Shown: positions 47,015-56,522 of the stretch, in pieces
How the letters are laid out: each line of letters begins with the position of its first letter
Position numbering within the stretch: position 1 is the stretch's first letter
NCBI RefSeq assembly: GCF_900313065.1
Contig: NZ_OMPU01000008.1
Coordinates: 240 to 64,239, forward strand
Source of the DNA: Kiloniella sp. EL199
Lineage (GTDB): Bacteria > Pseudomonadota > Alphaproteobacteria > Kiloniellales > Kiloniellaceae
Reading direction: 5' to 3'
Length of the DNA stretch: 64,000 nucleotides
Notes under the pieces: generated by a model
The model's input: only the letters and a program-made list of their open reading frames with translations
Databases searched by the model: none
What the model was told of the DNA's origin: nothing
Program-made: the position numbers and the translations under genes

Positions 47015-49375
47015 TCAAACAAGAACCAGATTTCCGGACATTTCCAAAGCATTTTCATCCATCAGGTCAGCCTGATAGACGAACGTTGCAATTTCGACAA
47101 AATTTTGCCCTGTCCCATTAACATCGACTGATAAAATAGAATTTATGCCATCATCTGTAATTCGCACAAAATCTTCGACACTACTTTCAAGTGGGTCATA
47201 ATCAATCAGAAGATCAGATACATCCAGAATATCCCCCTCTTCTGCGGAAAAGTCATATATTTTATCAACGCCGGTAAAAGCGCTCGCAGCTTCAAACACA
47301 AAAATATCTGAACCACATTGCCCATGCAGTGAATCATTCCCTTCACCACCATAAATGATGTCATTACCCATACCGCCAAGTATTGTGTCATCACCAGCTA
47401 ACCCGCGGAGAGTGTCATCGCCTTCGTTGCCATCAAGCTGATTGTCACCTTCATCCCCGGTTAACTTATCGTTATGGGAAGACCCTGAGAGGTTTTCGAT
47501 ATTGACAAGAATATCACCCTCGGCATCTCCACCGACTTGTTTTTCACGCGTTAGGTCAACATCTACACCAGTTTCAGAGTACCTGTATTTTGCATAGTCC
47601 TCCTGATCACCTCCATCAATAATATCAGCACCTTTTCCGCCTTCAATATTATCGCGACCGGCAAGCCCCTGAATATGATTGTTCTCATCATTACCAAACA
47701 GATAATCCGTATGAGTTTCAGAGTTACCTCCAATTATGTTTTCCACCGATGTATACTGATCACCTTCAGCCTCTCCCTGTTCTCCACTACCCCAATAGAG
47801 ATCAACAGTTATGCCAGTTGTGGCCTCGCGATAATCAACGGTATCAATGCCGTCACCACCATTGATAATATCTGCACCCAAGCCACCGGATATAACGTCA
47901 TCACCATCTTTGCCATCAATAGTGTCATTACCGGCAAGACCACTAATTATATCGTCTTGATCTGTCCCAATGAGAATATCATCCTGATCCGTCCCGACAA
48001 TATTGCCACTCAAGACTAAATCAGGAATATCGTGGTCCTTTAGTTCAACCATATAGGTATTAATATCATCGCTGCTACCGTTACCCCAGTTACTGTTAAA
48101 CAGAATTTTGGTAAAATCTTTGTTCACCGTAGCCTGTGGTTCTGTCCAGTAGCTACCTTCCGTGGAATGATGATTGGCAATATTGAATATTCTTGGATTT
48201 TCAGTCAACTCAACAGCAAATATTTTCTGGTGCAACCATTCTGTAGCTTCATTTTCATTGTAGGTTGAAATGAGCACCCAGCCGGGTTTATCAAATGCGC
48301 GCCCGGAAAAATGCAGTGCCGTAACAGAACCATTTAAATAAGTGGGAAATAAGTCCACCTTTTCCCCTGTTTGAATATCAATGTAAAAAACACTTCCGCC
48401 ATTGGCCTGGTAATCAATGGAAACAAAAGCGTCATGACCATTCGCCAACTTTACAAGATCTGAATGTTCTGACCCGTTATGGAGTTGAACAAAGCTTGAA
48501 AAATCCTTTGTATATGCCCGTGTTCCCAACCCCGATTCATGTGACCAGGACGCAATAACGTATTCGCCAGACGGACTCATTGAAACGTAATCTGGTCCTT
48601 CTGGAACACCGTTTTCGGCAAAATCAAACGTACTCAGGATTTTATCAGTACTTTTATCCCAAACAAAAATCCCAAGTGTATTCCAGCCTTCATCTTGAGC
48701 CAAGAACGGCCATGTTTCACCGTCTTCGGAAGGAGATCCTTCATATCGGGATCGAGATGAAAATAAGTCATCCCAGGGAACTCGACCATCAAAATCGGCA
48801 AGCTTGACTGTTTCATCGGTCACAACATTCATCTGGTAAAAATTATTGCCAACACCATTTGTATCAACGAAATAGATAATGTCAGGATCATCCACATCCC
48901 AATGTACTTCCGAAGCCCCTGCTGGCCCTTGCAATTGCTTCACATGTTGATTCGTATTTGGATCATAAAGGTGCCAGTAACCGTCTTCAGCATGCGTCAT
49001 TATTCTGCTTTCATCAGCGTTGAACGCTTGAATGCGCGAGTAATAACTACGGGCAAAACCAGACGACGGGTCATTTTCATGATCTGTGATACGTGTAACA
49101 GCTGTTCCGTAAACCGGGTCAATCATTGTTTGTCCCTGAAGCGGTTCGGGAACATCAGGAACAGGGGCAAAGCTCTTTCCTTCGATCAAAGAACTTTCAG
49201 CTTGAGCGGCTACATTCTGCTGAAGTAAATTTTTATCATTGATTGAGGCATCATCAACAACTGTAGATGTTTTGTGACGTAACAAAGAATTTATTGAATT
49301 CCAGCTACGGTTGATCTCTATATCTGGCAAAGTTTCAACCCGTACCTCATCATCATTGTCTGTTTCTTGCGACAT
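47015..49375 (-). CDS. RTX-repeat secreted protein with N-terminal beta-propeller
   Basis: A 786-residue acidic protein without a classical signal peptide. Residues about 85-455 show repeated blades with YWHLYDPNT-, DIIYFVDTNG-, YVSMSPSGEYVIA- and KILFNSNWGNG-type strands, as in PD40/WD-like propellers that bind or cleave glycans. From about residue 465 come calcium-binding GGxGxDxxx nonapeptides in several blocks (GTDQDDIISGLAGNDTIDG ..., GNEGDDTLRGLAGDDTILGG ...). The C-terminal end carries the hydrophobic secretion-signal pattern of type I substrates. No HlyB/HlyD genes are next to it; TolC lies at 31470-32849. Confidence 0.85.
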   Translation of the reverse strand: MSQETDNDDEVRVETLPDIEINRSWNSINSLLRHKTSTVVDDASINDKNLLQQNVAAQAESSLIEGKSFAPVPDVPEPLQGQTMIDPVYGTAVTRITDHENDPSSGFARSYYSRIQAFNADESRIMTHAEDGYWHLYDPNTNQHVKQLQGPAGASEVHWDVDDPDIIYFVDTNGVGNNFYQMNVVTDETVKLADFDGRVPWDDLFSSRSRYEGSPSEDGETWPFLAQDEGWNTLGIFVWDKSTDKILSTFDFAENGVPEGPDYVSMSPSGEYVIASWSHESGLGTRAYTKDFSSFVQLHNGSEHSDLVKLANGHDAFVSIDYQANGGSVFYIDIQTGEKVDLFPTYLNGSVTALHFSGRAFDKPGWVLISTYNENEATEWLHQKIFAVELTENPRIFNIANHHSTEGSYWTEPQATVNKDFTKILFNSNWGNGSSDDINTYMVELKDHDIPDLVLSGNIVGTDQDDILIGTDQDDIISGLAGNDTIDGKDGDDVISGGLGADIINGGDGIDTVDYREATTGITVDLYWGSGEQGEAEGDQYTSVENIIGGNSETHTDYLFGNDENNHIQGLAGRDNIEGGKGADIIDGGDQEDYAKYRYSETGVDVDLTREKQVGGDAEGDILVNIENLSGSSHNDKLTGDEGDNQLDGNEGDDTLRGLAGDDTILGGMGNDIIYGGEGNDSLHGQCGSDIFVFEAASAFTGVDKIYDFSAEEGDILDVSDLLIDYDPLESSVEDFVRITDDGINSILSVDVNGTGQNFVEIATFVYQADLMDENALEMSGNLVLV

Positions 49376-49537
49376 TTATCTCCCCTTTTTATATATTTAC
49401 TGAAATAAGATTCATATAAAATACATGTTATTTGATAAACACATGATGCCCAAATGTAATTTTTGTGACATGTTATAAAGCTTTAGATAATCATTTTCAT
49501 TAATGAGACATAATGGTAGTGCACAAGAATGAATTAA

Positions 49538-49683
49538 GGGGCTGTACCAGATAATACCGAATAGGTGTTATTATGGTGAGGATGAGAAAGAGTCGTTTAA
49601 GTCAATCGAAACAAACCCGTTTACAGGAACATTTTGTAGCCGGAACAACAGCGAGATGCGCAACTTCTCTTGTTGGTGTAAAT
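49538..49683 (+). mobile_element. IS1595-family transposase remnant (left end)
   Basis: A terminal-repeat-like GGGGCTGTACCAG begins at 49538. From 49582 the frame reads MRKSRLSQSKQTRLQEHFV and AGTTARCATSLVGVN, matching the N-terminal helix-turn-helix of IS1595/IS1016-type transposases. The similarity stops at about 49683; the DDE part and right end are missing. The frame runs on into the lipoprotein gene by chance. Only the left 146 bases seem to survive. Confidence 0.65.
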
Positions 49684-49830
49684 TTTATTAACTTGCGATC
49701 TTCTTTAGAAAACAAAAGCAGACGAACACAATATTTCCCTACCCCTACAAGGAGATATCACGCTAAACTCTTTCAAGCGTCGCTCGATGACCTTATCAAC
49801 GCATTGTCCCGCTATGGAACAGGAAAACCA

Positions 49831-50493
49831 ATGATACCGCGCCTATTTCTTGTTACGATTCTAATCACTGTTTTATCAGCTTGTGCGCAAACGAGGCCAT
49901 CGACCTCTTTGAATAAACACGAAAAATCAGTTGAGTTTGTCGAAATGATTTTCACAGACAAATTCATCAAAGAAGCCTTGCTGGAATCCTTTCTTCAGTA
50001 CAAAGCAGAAAATGAAGTTGCCGCAGTTCGTTTACCAGATAAAGCACTGGAAGAGATAAACACGCTCATAACAGCGGAAATGATTAAAAACAGGACCAGC
50101 CTTATCAACAAAATTGCAGCTATTTTTACAACTGAATTTACCAACGACGAAATCATTGCTCTCCACAGCATCAAAGATATTGAGCTACTGCAAAAAGCGC
50201 ACGCCAAATTATCAAAAAACAAAGGTCCTGCAGGACTCACTCGACAGGAAATCGATGCTCTGGCGAGTATAAAAAACCCTGAATCCTTCATTACCGCCAT
50301 CCCTAAACTTGAGAGACTAGAAAGACGGATTGAAGCAACAGGAGAAGAATTTGCTGCAGAAATCCTTCCTAATATTTTACCTCGGCTCCTGATTATTCTG
50401 GAAGAAAATGAACCTCTTCTCGGTGCCTTTCTTTTTACGACAAAACCAGTTTTAAATAGCCAAAACCATTCATGGCAACTTACCTACCTGTAA
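49831..50493 (+). CDS. Lipoprotein of unknown function
   Basis: A 220-residue protein with a lipoprotein signal (IPRLFLVTILITVLSAC, lipobox LSAC). The mature part is helical (FVEMIFTDKFIKEALLESFL ... LLQKAHAKLSKN) with repeated hydrophobic heptads. The start ATG at 49831 has AGGA upstream; an open frame back to 49573 is the IS remnant plus unrelated sequence. Family not recognised. It resembles small DUF2059-like helical periplasmic proteins, weakly. Confidence 0.65.
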   Translation: MIPRLFLVTILITVLSACAQTRPSTSLNKHEKSVEFVEMIFTDKFIKEALLESFLQYKAENEVAAVRLPDKALEEINTLITAEMIKNRTSLINKIAAIFTTEFTNDEIIALHSIKDIELLQKAHAKLSKNKGPAGLTRQEIDALASIKNPESFITAIPKLERLERRIEATGEEFAAEILPNILPRLLIILEENEPLLGAFLFTTKPVLNSQNHSWQLTYL

Positions 50494-50685
50494 CTGAACG
50501 GCTAACCAGATTTTTAAAATCCAGTGATAACTCTTCGTTAATGAAATTCTCAAAGGCTTTAATGACAAAATTAATATGAAAATTCTATGTCCCAATGCGG
50601 CAATCGCACGAAGAAATTCTCTACTACATAACGACCTTTATGCTTACCCCATAATTCTATTTGTACTTGTTCACAGGCTTGAGAA

Positions 50686-51843
50686 ATGCTTCTTGATCAA
50701 AAAACACTCGACAAGCTTATTTCATTTCGACGTGAGTTACACCGTTACCCGGAAATTTCGGGTAAAGAGAAAAAAACGAGTGATCTGGTTTCCTGTTTTC
50801 TTGAACAATATGATCCCGATGAAACTATCCGTAACCTAGGCGGTTATGGATTAGCCGCCATATATAATGGTAAGGAGGATGGTCCCACGGTCCTTATCAG
50901 GTGCGAGCTTGACGGCTTACCAATTACAGAAACAAACGATCTGCCGTATCAAGCAACACATCAAGGCAAAGGGCATCTATGCGGTCATGATGGCCATATG
51001 GCAATGGTTGCAGGTCTTGCCACTCTCTTACATCGAACACGTCCAGCAAAAGGACGCGCCATTCTTTTATTCCAACCAGCAGAAGAAACCGGTGCGGGCG
51101 CAAAAGCCGTTATCAATGACCCTAAATTTTCCAGACTAACTCCTGATTATTCCTTTTCTCTTCACAATCTACCCGGTCAAGCACTACACAAAGTCGGAAT
51201 CAAAGAAGGCCCCTTCAACTGTGCGTCCCAAGGTCTTTGGATTACTCTGGAAGGCAAGACATCTCATGCGTCTCATCCAGAAGATGGCACCAGCCCAGCC
51301 TCAGCCATGTGTGATTTGATTACAGCCTTTACGGAATTACCAAATACGCCAGACTTTACGAACGATTTTGCCCTTGTAACAATTGTTCATGCTCGTTTAG
51401 GCGAAGAAGCCTTCGGCATTACCCCCGGTTTTGCCAAAGTAATGGTTACACTAAGAAGTGAGACAAACAATGTCATGTCTTTGTTGCAGAAAAAATCGGA
51501 AGCTCTGATCAATGATGCGGCAAAAAAATACGATCTGAATGCAGCCTATGGCTATGAGGATGTATTTGCGGATTCAGTCAATGCACCAGAGGCAACAGAA
51601 ATACTCACAAGCGCTTTTACAGACGAGAATATCACATGCGAAAAAATGGCAACACCAATGCGTTGGTCAGAAGATTTTGGACAATTCGGCACAATCAGTA
51701 ACAGTGCAATGTTCACTCTTGGATCTGGCTTGAATCAACCACAACTCCATAATCCGGACTTTGATTTCCCCGACGTTTTAATAGAAACAGGAACGAAAGT
51801 ATTCCATCGTGTTATTAGAAATATACTCGGTCCCAATAATTAA
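50686..51843 (+). CDS. M20-family amidohydrolase (hippurate/IAA-amino-acid hydrolase-like)
   Basis: A 385-residue metallo-amidohydrolase. Family stretches: RRELHRYPEISGKE, RCELDGLPITE, GHLCGHDGHMAMV with metal-binding residues, FQPAEETGAGA with the catalytic glutamates, and the dimer domain ALVTIVHARLG. Such enzymes cut N-acyl amino acids, hippurate or related amides in the cytoplasm. It stands alone between the lipoprotein and DUF805-like genes. Exact substrate unknown. Confidence 0.88.
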   Translation: MLLDQKTLDKLISFRRELHRYPEISGKEKKTSDLVSCFLEQYDPDETIRNLGGYGLAAIYNGKEDGPTVLIRCELDGLPITETNDLPYQATHQGKGHLCGHDGHMAMVAGLATLLHRTRPAKGRAILLFQPAEETGAGAKAVINDPKFSRLTPDYSFSLHNLPGQALHKVGIKEGPFNCASQGLWITLEGKTSHASHPEDGTSPASAMCDLITAFTELPNTPDFTNDFALVTIVHARLGEEAFGITPGFAKVMVTLRSETNNVMSLLQKKSEALINDAAKKYDLNAAYGYEDVFADSVNAPEATEILTSAFTDENITCEKMATPMRWSEDFGQFGTISNSAMFTLGSGLNQPQLHNPDFDFPDVLIETGTKVFHRVIRNILGPNN

Positions 51844-51846
51844 ACC

Positions 51847-51868
51847 TCCTCTGACTAAAGTCGGAGGA
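51847..51868 (+). terminator. Probable terminator of the amidohydrolase gene
   Basis: TCCTCTGAC (51847-51855) pairs with 51860-51868 including one G-T pair around a TAAA loop, four bases past the stop codon. It is followed by TTTAAACC, a weak T run. Confidence 0.5.
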
Positions 51869-51967
51869 TTTAAACCAATATGTGGAAGATAAATCTTTTA
51901 GTTGATATTTTTAATTGCTATTCTCCTGTAAGGGAAAGAGTATGCCCTGAAATAAGGCAAGCTTGAG

Positions 51968-52405
51968 ATGTTAGAGAGTAATCAGATTTCACAACAATAC
52001 TTGCTACTTCTAGCTTATCCACTTTTCATTATTTTATGCTTGTTAATGGTAGACAAAAACAAGAAATACACCCGAACTCAATTTATAACACAAATATGTA
52101 AACTGTTAGCAATCTCGGTAAGCATGGCACTTGTGATCCACTTAGCTGGCCAGCTCGATACAAAATTAAATGATTATCTAATTTTCTTTATCGGCCTAGC
52201 TATAACTATTTTTGTCTTCGTTCCTCTCATACTATGCATATCCATACTTCCTCTATTATATATAGGATACAGACTAAATGATATTGGCACATCCCATTGG
52301 ATAGGTTTGATTTGTATCATCCCTCCAGTAATTATAGTTGCAATAATAATCTTATGCCTGATCCCAAGCAGAAATCAGCACGTTCAAACTCTGGAACAAA
52401 ATTAA
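51968..52405 (+). CDS. DUF805-like membrane protein
   Basis: A 145-residue protein with four hydrophobic segments. The sequence YRLNDIGTSHWIGLICIIP matches the DUF805 pattern RLHDIGRSGWW..., typical of small YhaH/YhaI-type inner-membrane proteins. The N-terminal two segments are less conserved. Function unknown. It lies between the M20 hydrolase gene and the convergent PLP enzyme gene. Confidence 0.65.
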   Translation: MLESNQISQQYLLLLAYPLFIILCLLMVDKNKKYTRTQFITQICKLLAISVSMALVIHLAGQLDTKLNDYLIFFIGLAITIFVFVPLILCISILPLLYIGYRLNDIGTSHWIGLICIIPPVIIVAIIILCLIPSRNQHVQTLEQN

Positions 52406-52554
52406 TTTTACAAAACATCTATTTCGAAATGAATTGTTGCTGCCATTTTAGAAAGTAACATGTGATCATTCTGAGTTTGCAGCACTCAATTTATGTATCG
52501 CGCTGTGTTGATCCATTGATGTCATAATCGAAATACCAACAAGATCCTTCACAA

Positions 52555-53697
52555 TTATCCTCGTATGGCCTGCTCCAAATCTTCAATCAAATCTTGAATA
52601 TTTTCAATACCAATAGAAAAGCGTAACAAATCATCAGGCACAGGTGTTCCCTCGCCTTCAATCAATGCCCTGTGTTCAACCAGACTTTCGACCCCGCCTA
52701 ATGATGTCGCTCTGACAAAGCGTTTCATGCGTCCCATGATTACCCCGGTTTGTTCTTTTCCACCGTTAAAGCGGATCGAAAGCATTCCGCCAAAGCCACC
52801 GGTCATTTGTTTGGCTGCGACCTCATGGTTTGTATGAGATACAAGTCCGGGATAGATCACTTCCTTGACGCCAGAGAAACCCTCAAAGTGTCGCGCCAGT
52901 TTCATCGCATTCTCACACGACCGCTCAACGCGAACATGCATGGTCCTCATCCCGCGGAGCAAAAGCCAGCTTTCAAATGGCCCGAGTATCCCACCTTGTT
53001 GAGCGCGGAGCTTGCACAAACGTTCCCACCGAGTATCTTCATTCGCAGCAATCAAAGCACCGGCGATAACATCACTATGTCCATTGATATATTTTGTGGC
53101 GGAATGAAACACAAAATCAGCACCATATGCTATCGGTTTTGTAATCAACGGGGTTACAACAGTCGAATCAACAACAAGCTGTGCGCTGACAGAATGTGCA
53201 AGATCAGCTGCTTTCTGAATATCAACGACTTCCCAGGTTGGATTGGCAGGTGTTTCAATCCATAAAATGTCGGTTGGTGCAGCTTTAACCACAGCGACCA
53301 TATCTGCGGCATCACGCGGATCAAAAAAAGCAAGATTGATGTTCCAGTCTTCACAAAAAGAAATAAGCCAGGCACGAAGAGACCAGTACATTACTGTTGG
53401 TGCGACAATACGATCGCCAGGACGAAGTGTTTGTACAAGCGCAGTTGCAGCCGCCATTCCAGAAGCAAAAATCTTGCATGATGCCCCCTCTTCCAGCTCA
53501 CAGAGAATAGCCTCTACCATTTCAGCATTTACACTTTGATCACGGGCGTAAATTCGATTGCTGTCATAGAGATCGCCTTGCTCATTTCGGGCAAACGTTG
53601 TTGAAGGCTGGATTGGCGGCACAACCGAACCACTGTCTTTATCCAGATAATGTCCAGCCTGAGCCAGAAGCGTCTCAACGTTATTTTTTTCACCCAT
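52555..53697 (-). CDS. Cys/Met-metabolism PLP-dependent enzyme (cystathionine gamma-synthase-like)
   Basis: A 380-residue PLP enzyme of the trans-sulfuration family. The start VETLLAQAGHYLDKDSGSVV, the phosphate-binding ASGMAAAT, the Schiff-base lysine in HSATKYINGHSDVIAG, and SLGGVESLVEH near the end are typical. ATG 53697 has GGGAG ahead; the frame extends to 53766 without support. It might act as cystathionine gamma-synthase, gamma-lyase or methionine gamma-lyase; the sequence read here does not decide among them. Confidence 0.85.
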   Translation of the reverse strand: MGEKNNVETLLAQAGHYLDKDSGSVVPPIQPSTTFARNEQGDLYDSNRIYARDQSVNAEMVEAILCELEEGASCKIFASGMAAATALVQTLRPGDRIVAPTVMYWSLRAWLISFCEDWNINLAFFDPRDAADMVAVVKAAPTDILWIETPANPTWEVVDIQKAADLAHSVSAQLVVDSTVVTPLITKPIAYGADFVFHSATKYINGHSDVIAGALIAANEDTRWERLCKLRAQQGGILGPFESWLLLRGMRTMHVRVERSCENAMKLARHFEGFSGVKEVIYPGLVSHTNHEVAAKQMTGGFGGMLSIRFNGGKEQTGVIMGRMKRFVRATSLGGVESLVEHRALIEGEGTPVPDDLLRFSIGIENIQDLIEDLEQAIRG

Positions 53698-53981
53698 GAC
53701 CAGCTCCCATTTAGATCTGGCGAAAGAATAGGGAGAAGAAAAGAGAATGAAAACTCTTTGTTTCATATCACCTGAATTATTAATTCAGAACTGGTTAGGC
53801 TGTACCAAGAAGTTATCTAATACGACCTTCAAGATATAGTGAAAACCAAAACTCGAGCTTTTTACTTTGCCCCGGAACCAATATCAGCATCTCTGTCACT
53901 AGCGACCATAAACTACAAATAAATAAATCAATAACTTATCGTTATTACAAGCTACGGATTTCATAGAAACAGATATTGATA

Positions 53982-54305
53982 TCAAGCACGCCCTGTTGGC
54001 TCACCATCCGCAAACAACCGTTTACCCTGTTCATCAATAATCTGACGGCCTTTGCGTAATGTAAATTCAACAGCTTCTTCCCGAGAAGAAAATGTATCTG
54101 CCCTTAAAAAGAAACGTTCCATTTGTATATCTTCAGGATTTTCAGTCACATTTTTTATATATCCCGAAAGCCGCCATTGCCCATTGTCTGCCTTGTCCGG
54201 TGTCGCAATAATTGCATAACCCTCATATAAAAATGGTTCTTCTGAAGGTTGCGTCTCTTTTTTATCTAAATTAGCACGTCCAAATAATTTAGAAAAAAAT
54301 GACAT
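53982..54305 (-). CDS. HlyU-family protein
   Basis: A 107-residue soluble protein. The pattern MSFFSKLFG, EGYAIIATPDKADNGQWRLSGYIKN, FFLRADTFSSREEAVEFTLRKGRQIIDEQGKRLF is that of the alphaproteobacterial HlyU family (Pfam HlyU), named after a haemolysin activator. It is about 4.6 kb from the start of the RTX protein gene, which gives the name some interest, but members occur widely without RTX genes. Confidence 0.85.
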   Translation of the reverse strand: MSFFSKLFGRANLDKKETQPSEEPFLYEGYAIIATPDKADNGQWRLSGYIKNVTENPEDIQMERFFLRADTFSSREEAVEFTLRKGRQIIDEQGKRLFADGEPTGRA

Positions 54306-54445
54306 TTTTTTGCCCCTATATAGTCACAGAAAATTAATAAATATTAATTATTTAGATGTATCTCAAATACACCTAAAAAAGATGTATATTTATAATAACG
54401 AATACAGCAATACAAAACAAAGCAAGTTGAAGGGGGTTTTACTCA

Positions 54446-54901
54446 ATGCATAGACTATCTAACGTAATCTCGGCTTACTGGGTTCTGTTCTGGGGATTAA
54501 ATGGCTTGGATAAATTCTGTCATTCTTCAGACCTTATATTATTTCGGTGGCATGGAAAAGATAGAAGCACGCAATTCACTCAATATTTTGAACGTCTCAG
54601 TTTTCCTCAGGATTATGTCTCGCCCTTTTTATATTTTGTAGGAATCTGGGAAGTCTTATTGGCGCTCATATTCATGGCCATCCCTTTTTATTACCATAGA
54701 AATAAACAAAAACTGGAACAGATTGCCACGCTCAATGCCGCGACTTTTTTAGCTTTTTGTGGATTTGATATTATTGCAGGTGATCGAGCAGAGCTACTTG
54801 AACATTCAACTTATTTTATTCTGGTCGTCATTACATTTTTTGTATACCAGAGAGCTGCAAGTCAAAATGCGTCTGCTCCATCAACATCTTCAACTGCATA
54901 A
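54446..54901 (+). CDS. Small membrane protein, DoxX-like
   Basis: A 151-residue protein with about four hydrophobic segments (residues 8-25, 62-82, 93-112, 119-136). The N-terminal SNVISAYWVLFWGLNGLDKF and the FVGIWEVLLALIFMAIPF stretch resemble DoxX/DoxD-type proteins. The end is a short Ser/Ala tail. The start follows GAAGGGGG. Function unknown. Confidence 0.6.
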   Translation: MHRLSNVISAYWVLFWGLNGLDKFCHSSDLILFRWHGKDRSTQFTQYFERLSFPQDYVSPFLYFVGIWEVLLALIFMAIPFYYHRNKQKLEQIATLNAATFLAFCGFDIIAGDRAELLEHSTYFILVVITFFVYQRAASQNASAPSTSSTA

Positions 54902-54995
54902 TAATAAACCTCCTGTTATTTTTCAAAACCAACAAATGTAGAAGTTCATTGCATCATCTGCATTGGACAGATTTGCAGGCAAAATAAACAGCGTT

Positions 54996-55033
54996 AAAAA
55001 ATGCTTGGGCACTTAAAGTACCCAAGCATTTTT
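54996..55033. terminator. Bidirectional Rho-independent terminator
   Basis: A 13-base-pair stem (AAAAATGCTTGGG at 54996-55008 with 55021-55033) ends in T runs on both strands. It lies 31 bases past the gatB stop on the minus strand and 95 bases past the membrane-protein gene on the plus strand. Confidence 0.88.
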
Positions 55034-55063
55034 ATATAATATCAACCGAGCTTTCCAATGTTC

Positions 55064-56521
55064 TTATTCTGCAGTCAATTTTTTCTTAAGTAACTGGTTC
55101 ACCATACCGGGGTTCGCTTTGCCACCCGTTGCTTTCATCGTCTGACCGACGAACCAGCCAATCAGCTTCTCATTACCACCACGGAAAGCTTGAACTTGAT
55201 CAGGATTAGCAGCCATAATTTCATCAATTGCAGCTTCAATTGGTCCTGTATCCGTAATCTGTTTCAGGCCTTTTTCTTCAACAATGGTATCAGCATCTTT
55301 ACTGGTATCCCACATCACCTCGAAGACTTCCTTGGCGATACGTCCGGAAATTGTATTGTCTTTGATCAAACCAATAAGACCACCAAGCTGTTTCGCAGAA
55401 ACCGGGGACTCGTCCAAAGCAAGACCGCTTTTGTTTAACGCCCCAAAGAAATCACCCATCACCCAGTTCGCAGCTAACTTAGGATCTCGGCCCTTGGCAA
55501 CCTCTTCGTAGAACATTGCTTTTTCACGATCAGCGACCAGAATACCAGCATCATAAGCTGACAGAGCAAAATCATTAATGAAACGATCTTTCTTTTCATC
55601 TGGAAGCTCTGGAATTGTCGCTTTGATTTCCTCAACCCATGCCGGATCAAGAACCAACGGCAACAGATCAGGATCAGGGAAGTAACGATAATCGTGCGCT
55701 TCTTCCTTGCTTCTCATTGAACGTGTCGTGCCTTTACTGGCATCGAACAAACGCGTTTCCTGAACAATCTCACCGCCCTCTTCCAGAATTTTCACCTGAC
55801 GTTTGGCTTCATGTTCAATTGCTTGCTGCACATAACGAATAGAATTCACGTTCTTCGTTTCTGTTCGCGTACCCAGTTCATCGCCGGGCTTACGGACAGA
55901 TACGTTCACATCAGCACGCATAGAACCTTCGTCCATGTTGCCATCACAAGTGCCGAGATAACGCAGGATAGAACGAAGTTTGCGCAGATAGGCACCCGCT
56001 TCCTCAGGCGAGCGAAGATCCGGCTTGGAAACAATTTCCATCAAAGCCACGCCAGAGCGGTTCAAATCAATATACGATTGTGTCGGGTGTTGATCGTGTA
56101 CGGATTTACCTGCATCCTGCTCCAGATGCATACGCTCCACCCCAACTTCACGAACTTCACCACCTTCAAGGTCAAGCGTGATCGTACCCTCACCAACAAT
56201 CGGTTCCAGAAACTGGGAAATCTGATACCCCTGTGGCAGGTCAGCATAAAAATAGTTTTTACGCTCAAACACAGACTTCATGTTGATCTGCGCACGAAGA
56301 CCTAAACCTGTTCGGATACCCTGTTCAACAACTTCTTTGTTCAATACAGGCAACATACCCGGCATCGCAGCATCCACCAGCGACACGTGATGGTTTGGAT
56401 CCGCGCCAAATGCTGTTGCAGCACCAGAAAAGAGCTTGGATTTTGAAATGACCTGAGCATGAACTTCAAGACCAATCACAACTTCCCACTCGCCTGTATT
56501 TCCTTTAATACGATAGCTCAT
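55064..56521 (-). CDS. gatB: Asp/Glu-tRNA amidotransferase subunit B
   Basis: A 485-residue subunit of the tRNA-dependent amidotransferase that turns Glu-tRNA(Gln) or Asp-tRNA(Asn) into Gln- or Asn-tRNA. Conserved stretches: [58 protein letters not shown] and the C-terminal YqeY-like tail domain. It starts one base after gatA ends. It binds the tRNA and the phosphorylated intermediate. Confidence 0.96.
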   Translation of the reverse strand: MSYRIKGNTGEWEVVIGLEVHAQVISKSKLFSGAATAFGADPNHHVSLVDAAMPGMLPVLNKEVVEQGIRTGLGLRAQINMKSVFERKNYFYADLPQGYQISQFLEPIVGEGTITLDLEGGEVREVGVERMHLEQDAGKSVHDQHPTQSYIDLNRSGVALMEIVSKPDLRSPEEAGAYLRKLRSILRYLGTCDGNMDEGSMRADVNVSVRKPGDELGTRTETKNVNSIRYVQQAIEHEAKRQVKILEEGGEIVQETRLFDASKGTTRSMRSKEEAHDYRYFPDPDLLPLVLDPAWVEEIKATIPELPDEKKDRFINDFALSAYDAGILVADREKAMFYEEVAKGRDPKLAANWVMGDFFGALNKSGLALDESPVSAKQLGGLIGLIKDNTISGRIAKEVFEVMWDTSKDADTIVEEKGLKQITDTGPIEAAIDEIMAANPDQVQAFRGGNEKLIGWFVGQTMKATGGKANPGMVNQLLKKKLTAE

Positions 56522-56522
56522 G

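Noticed and set aside
53798-53807. GGCTGTACCA repeated from the IS1595-like end at 49540
   Set aside because: Only ten bases match exactly, the following sequence diverges and no transposase coding follows; likely chance.
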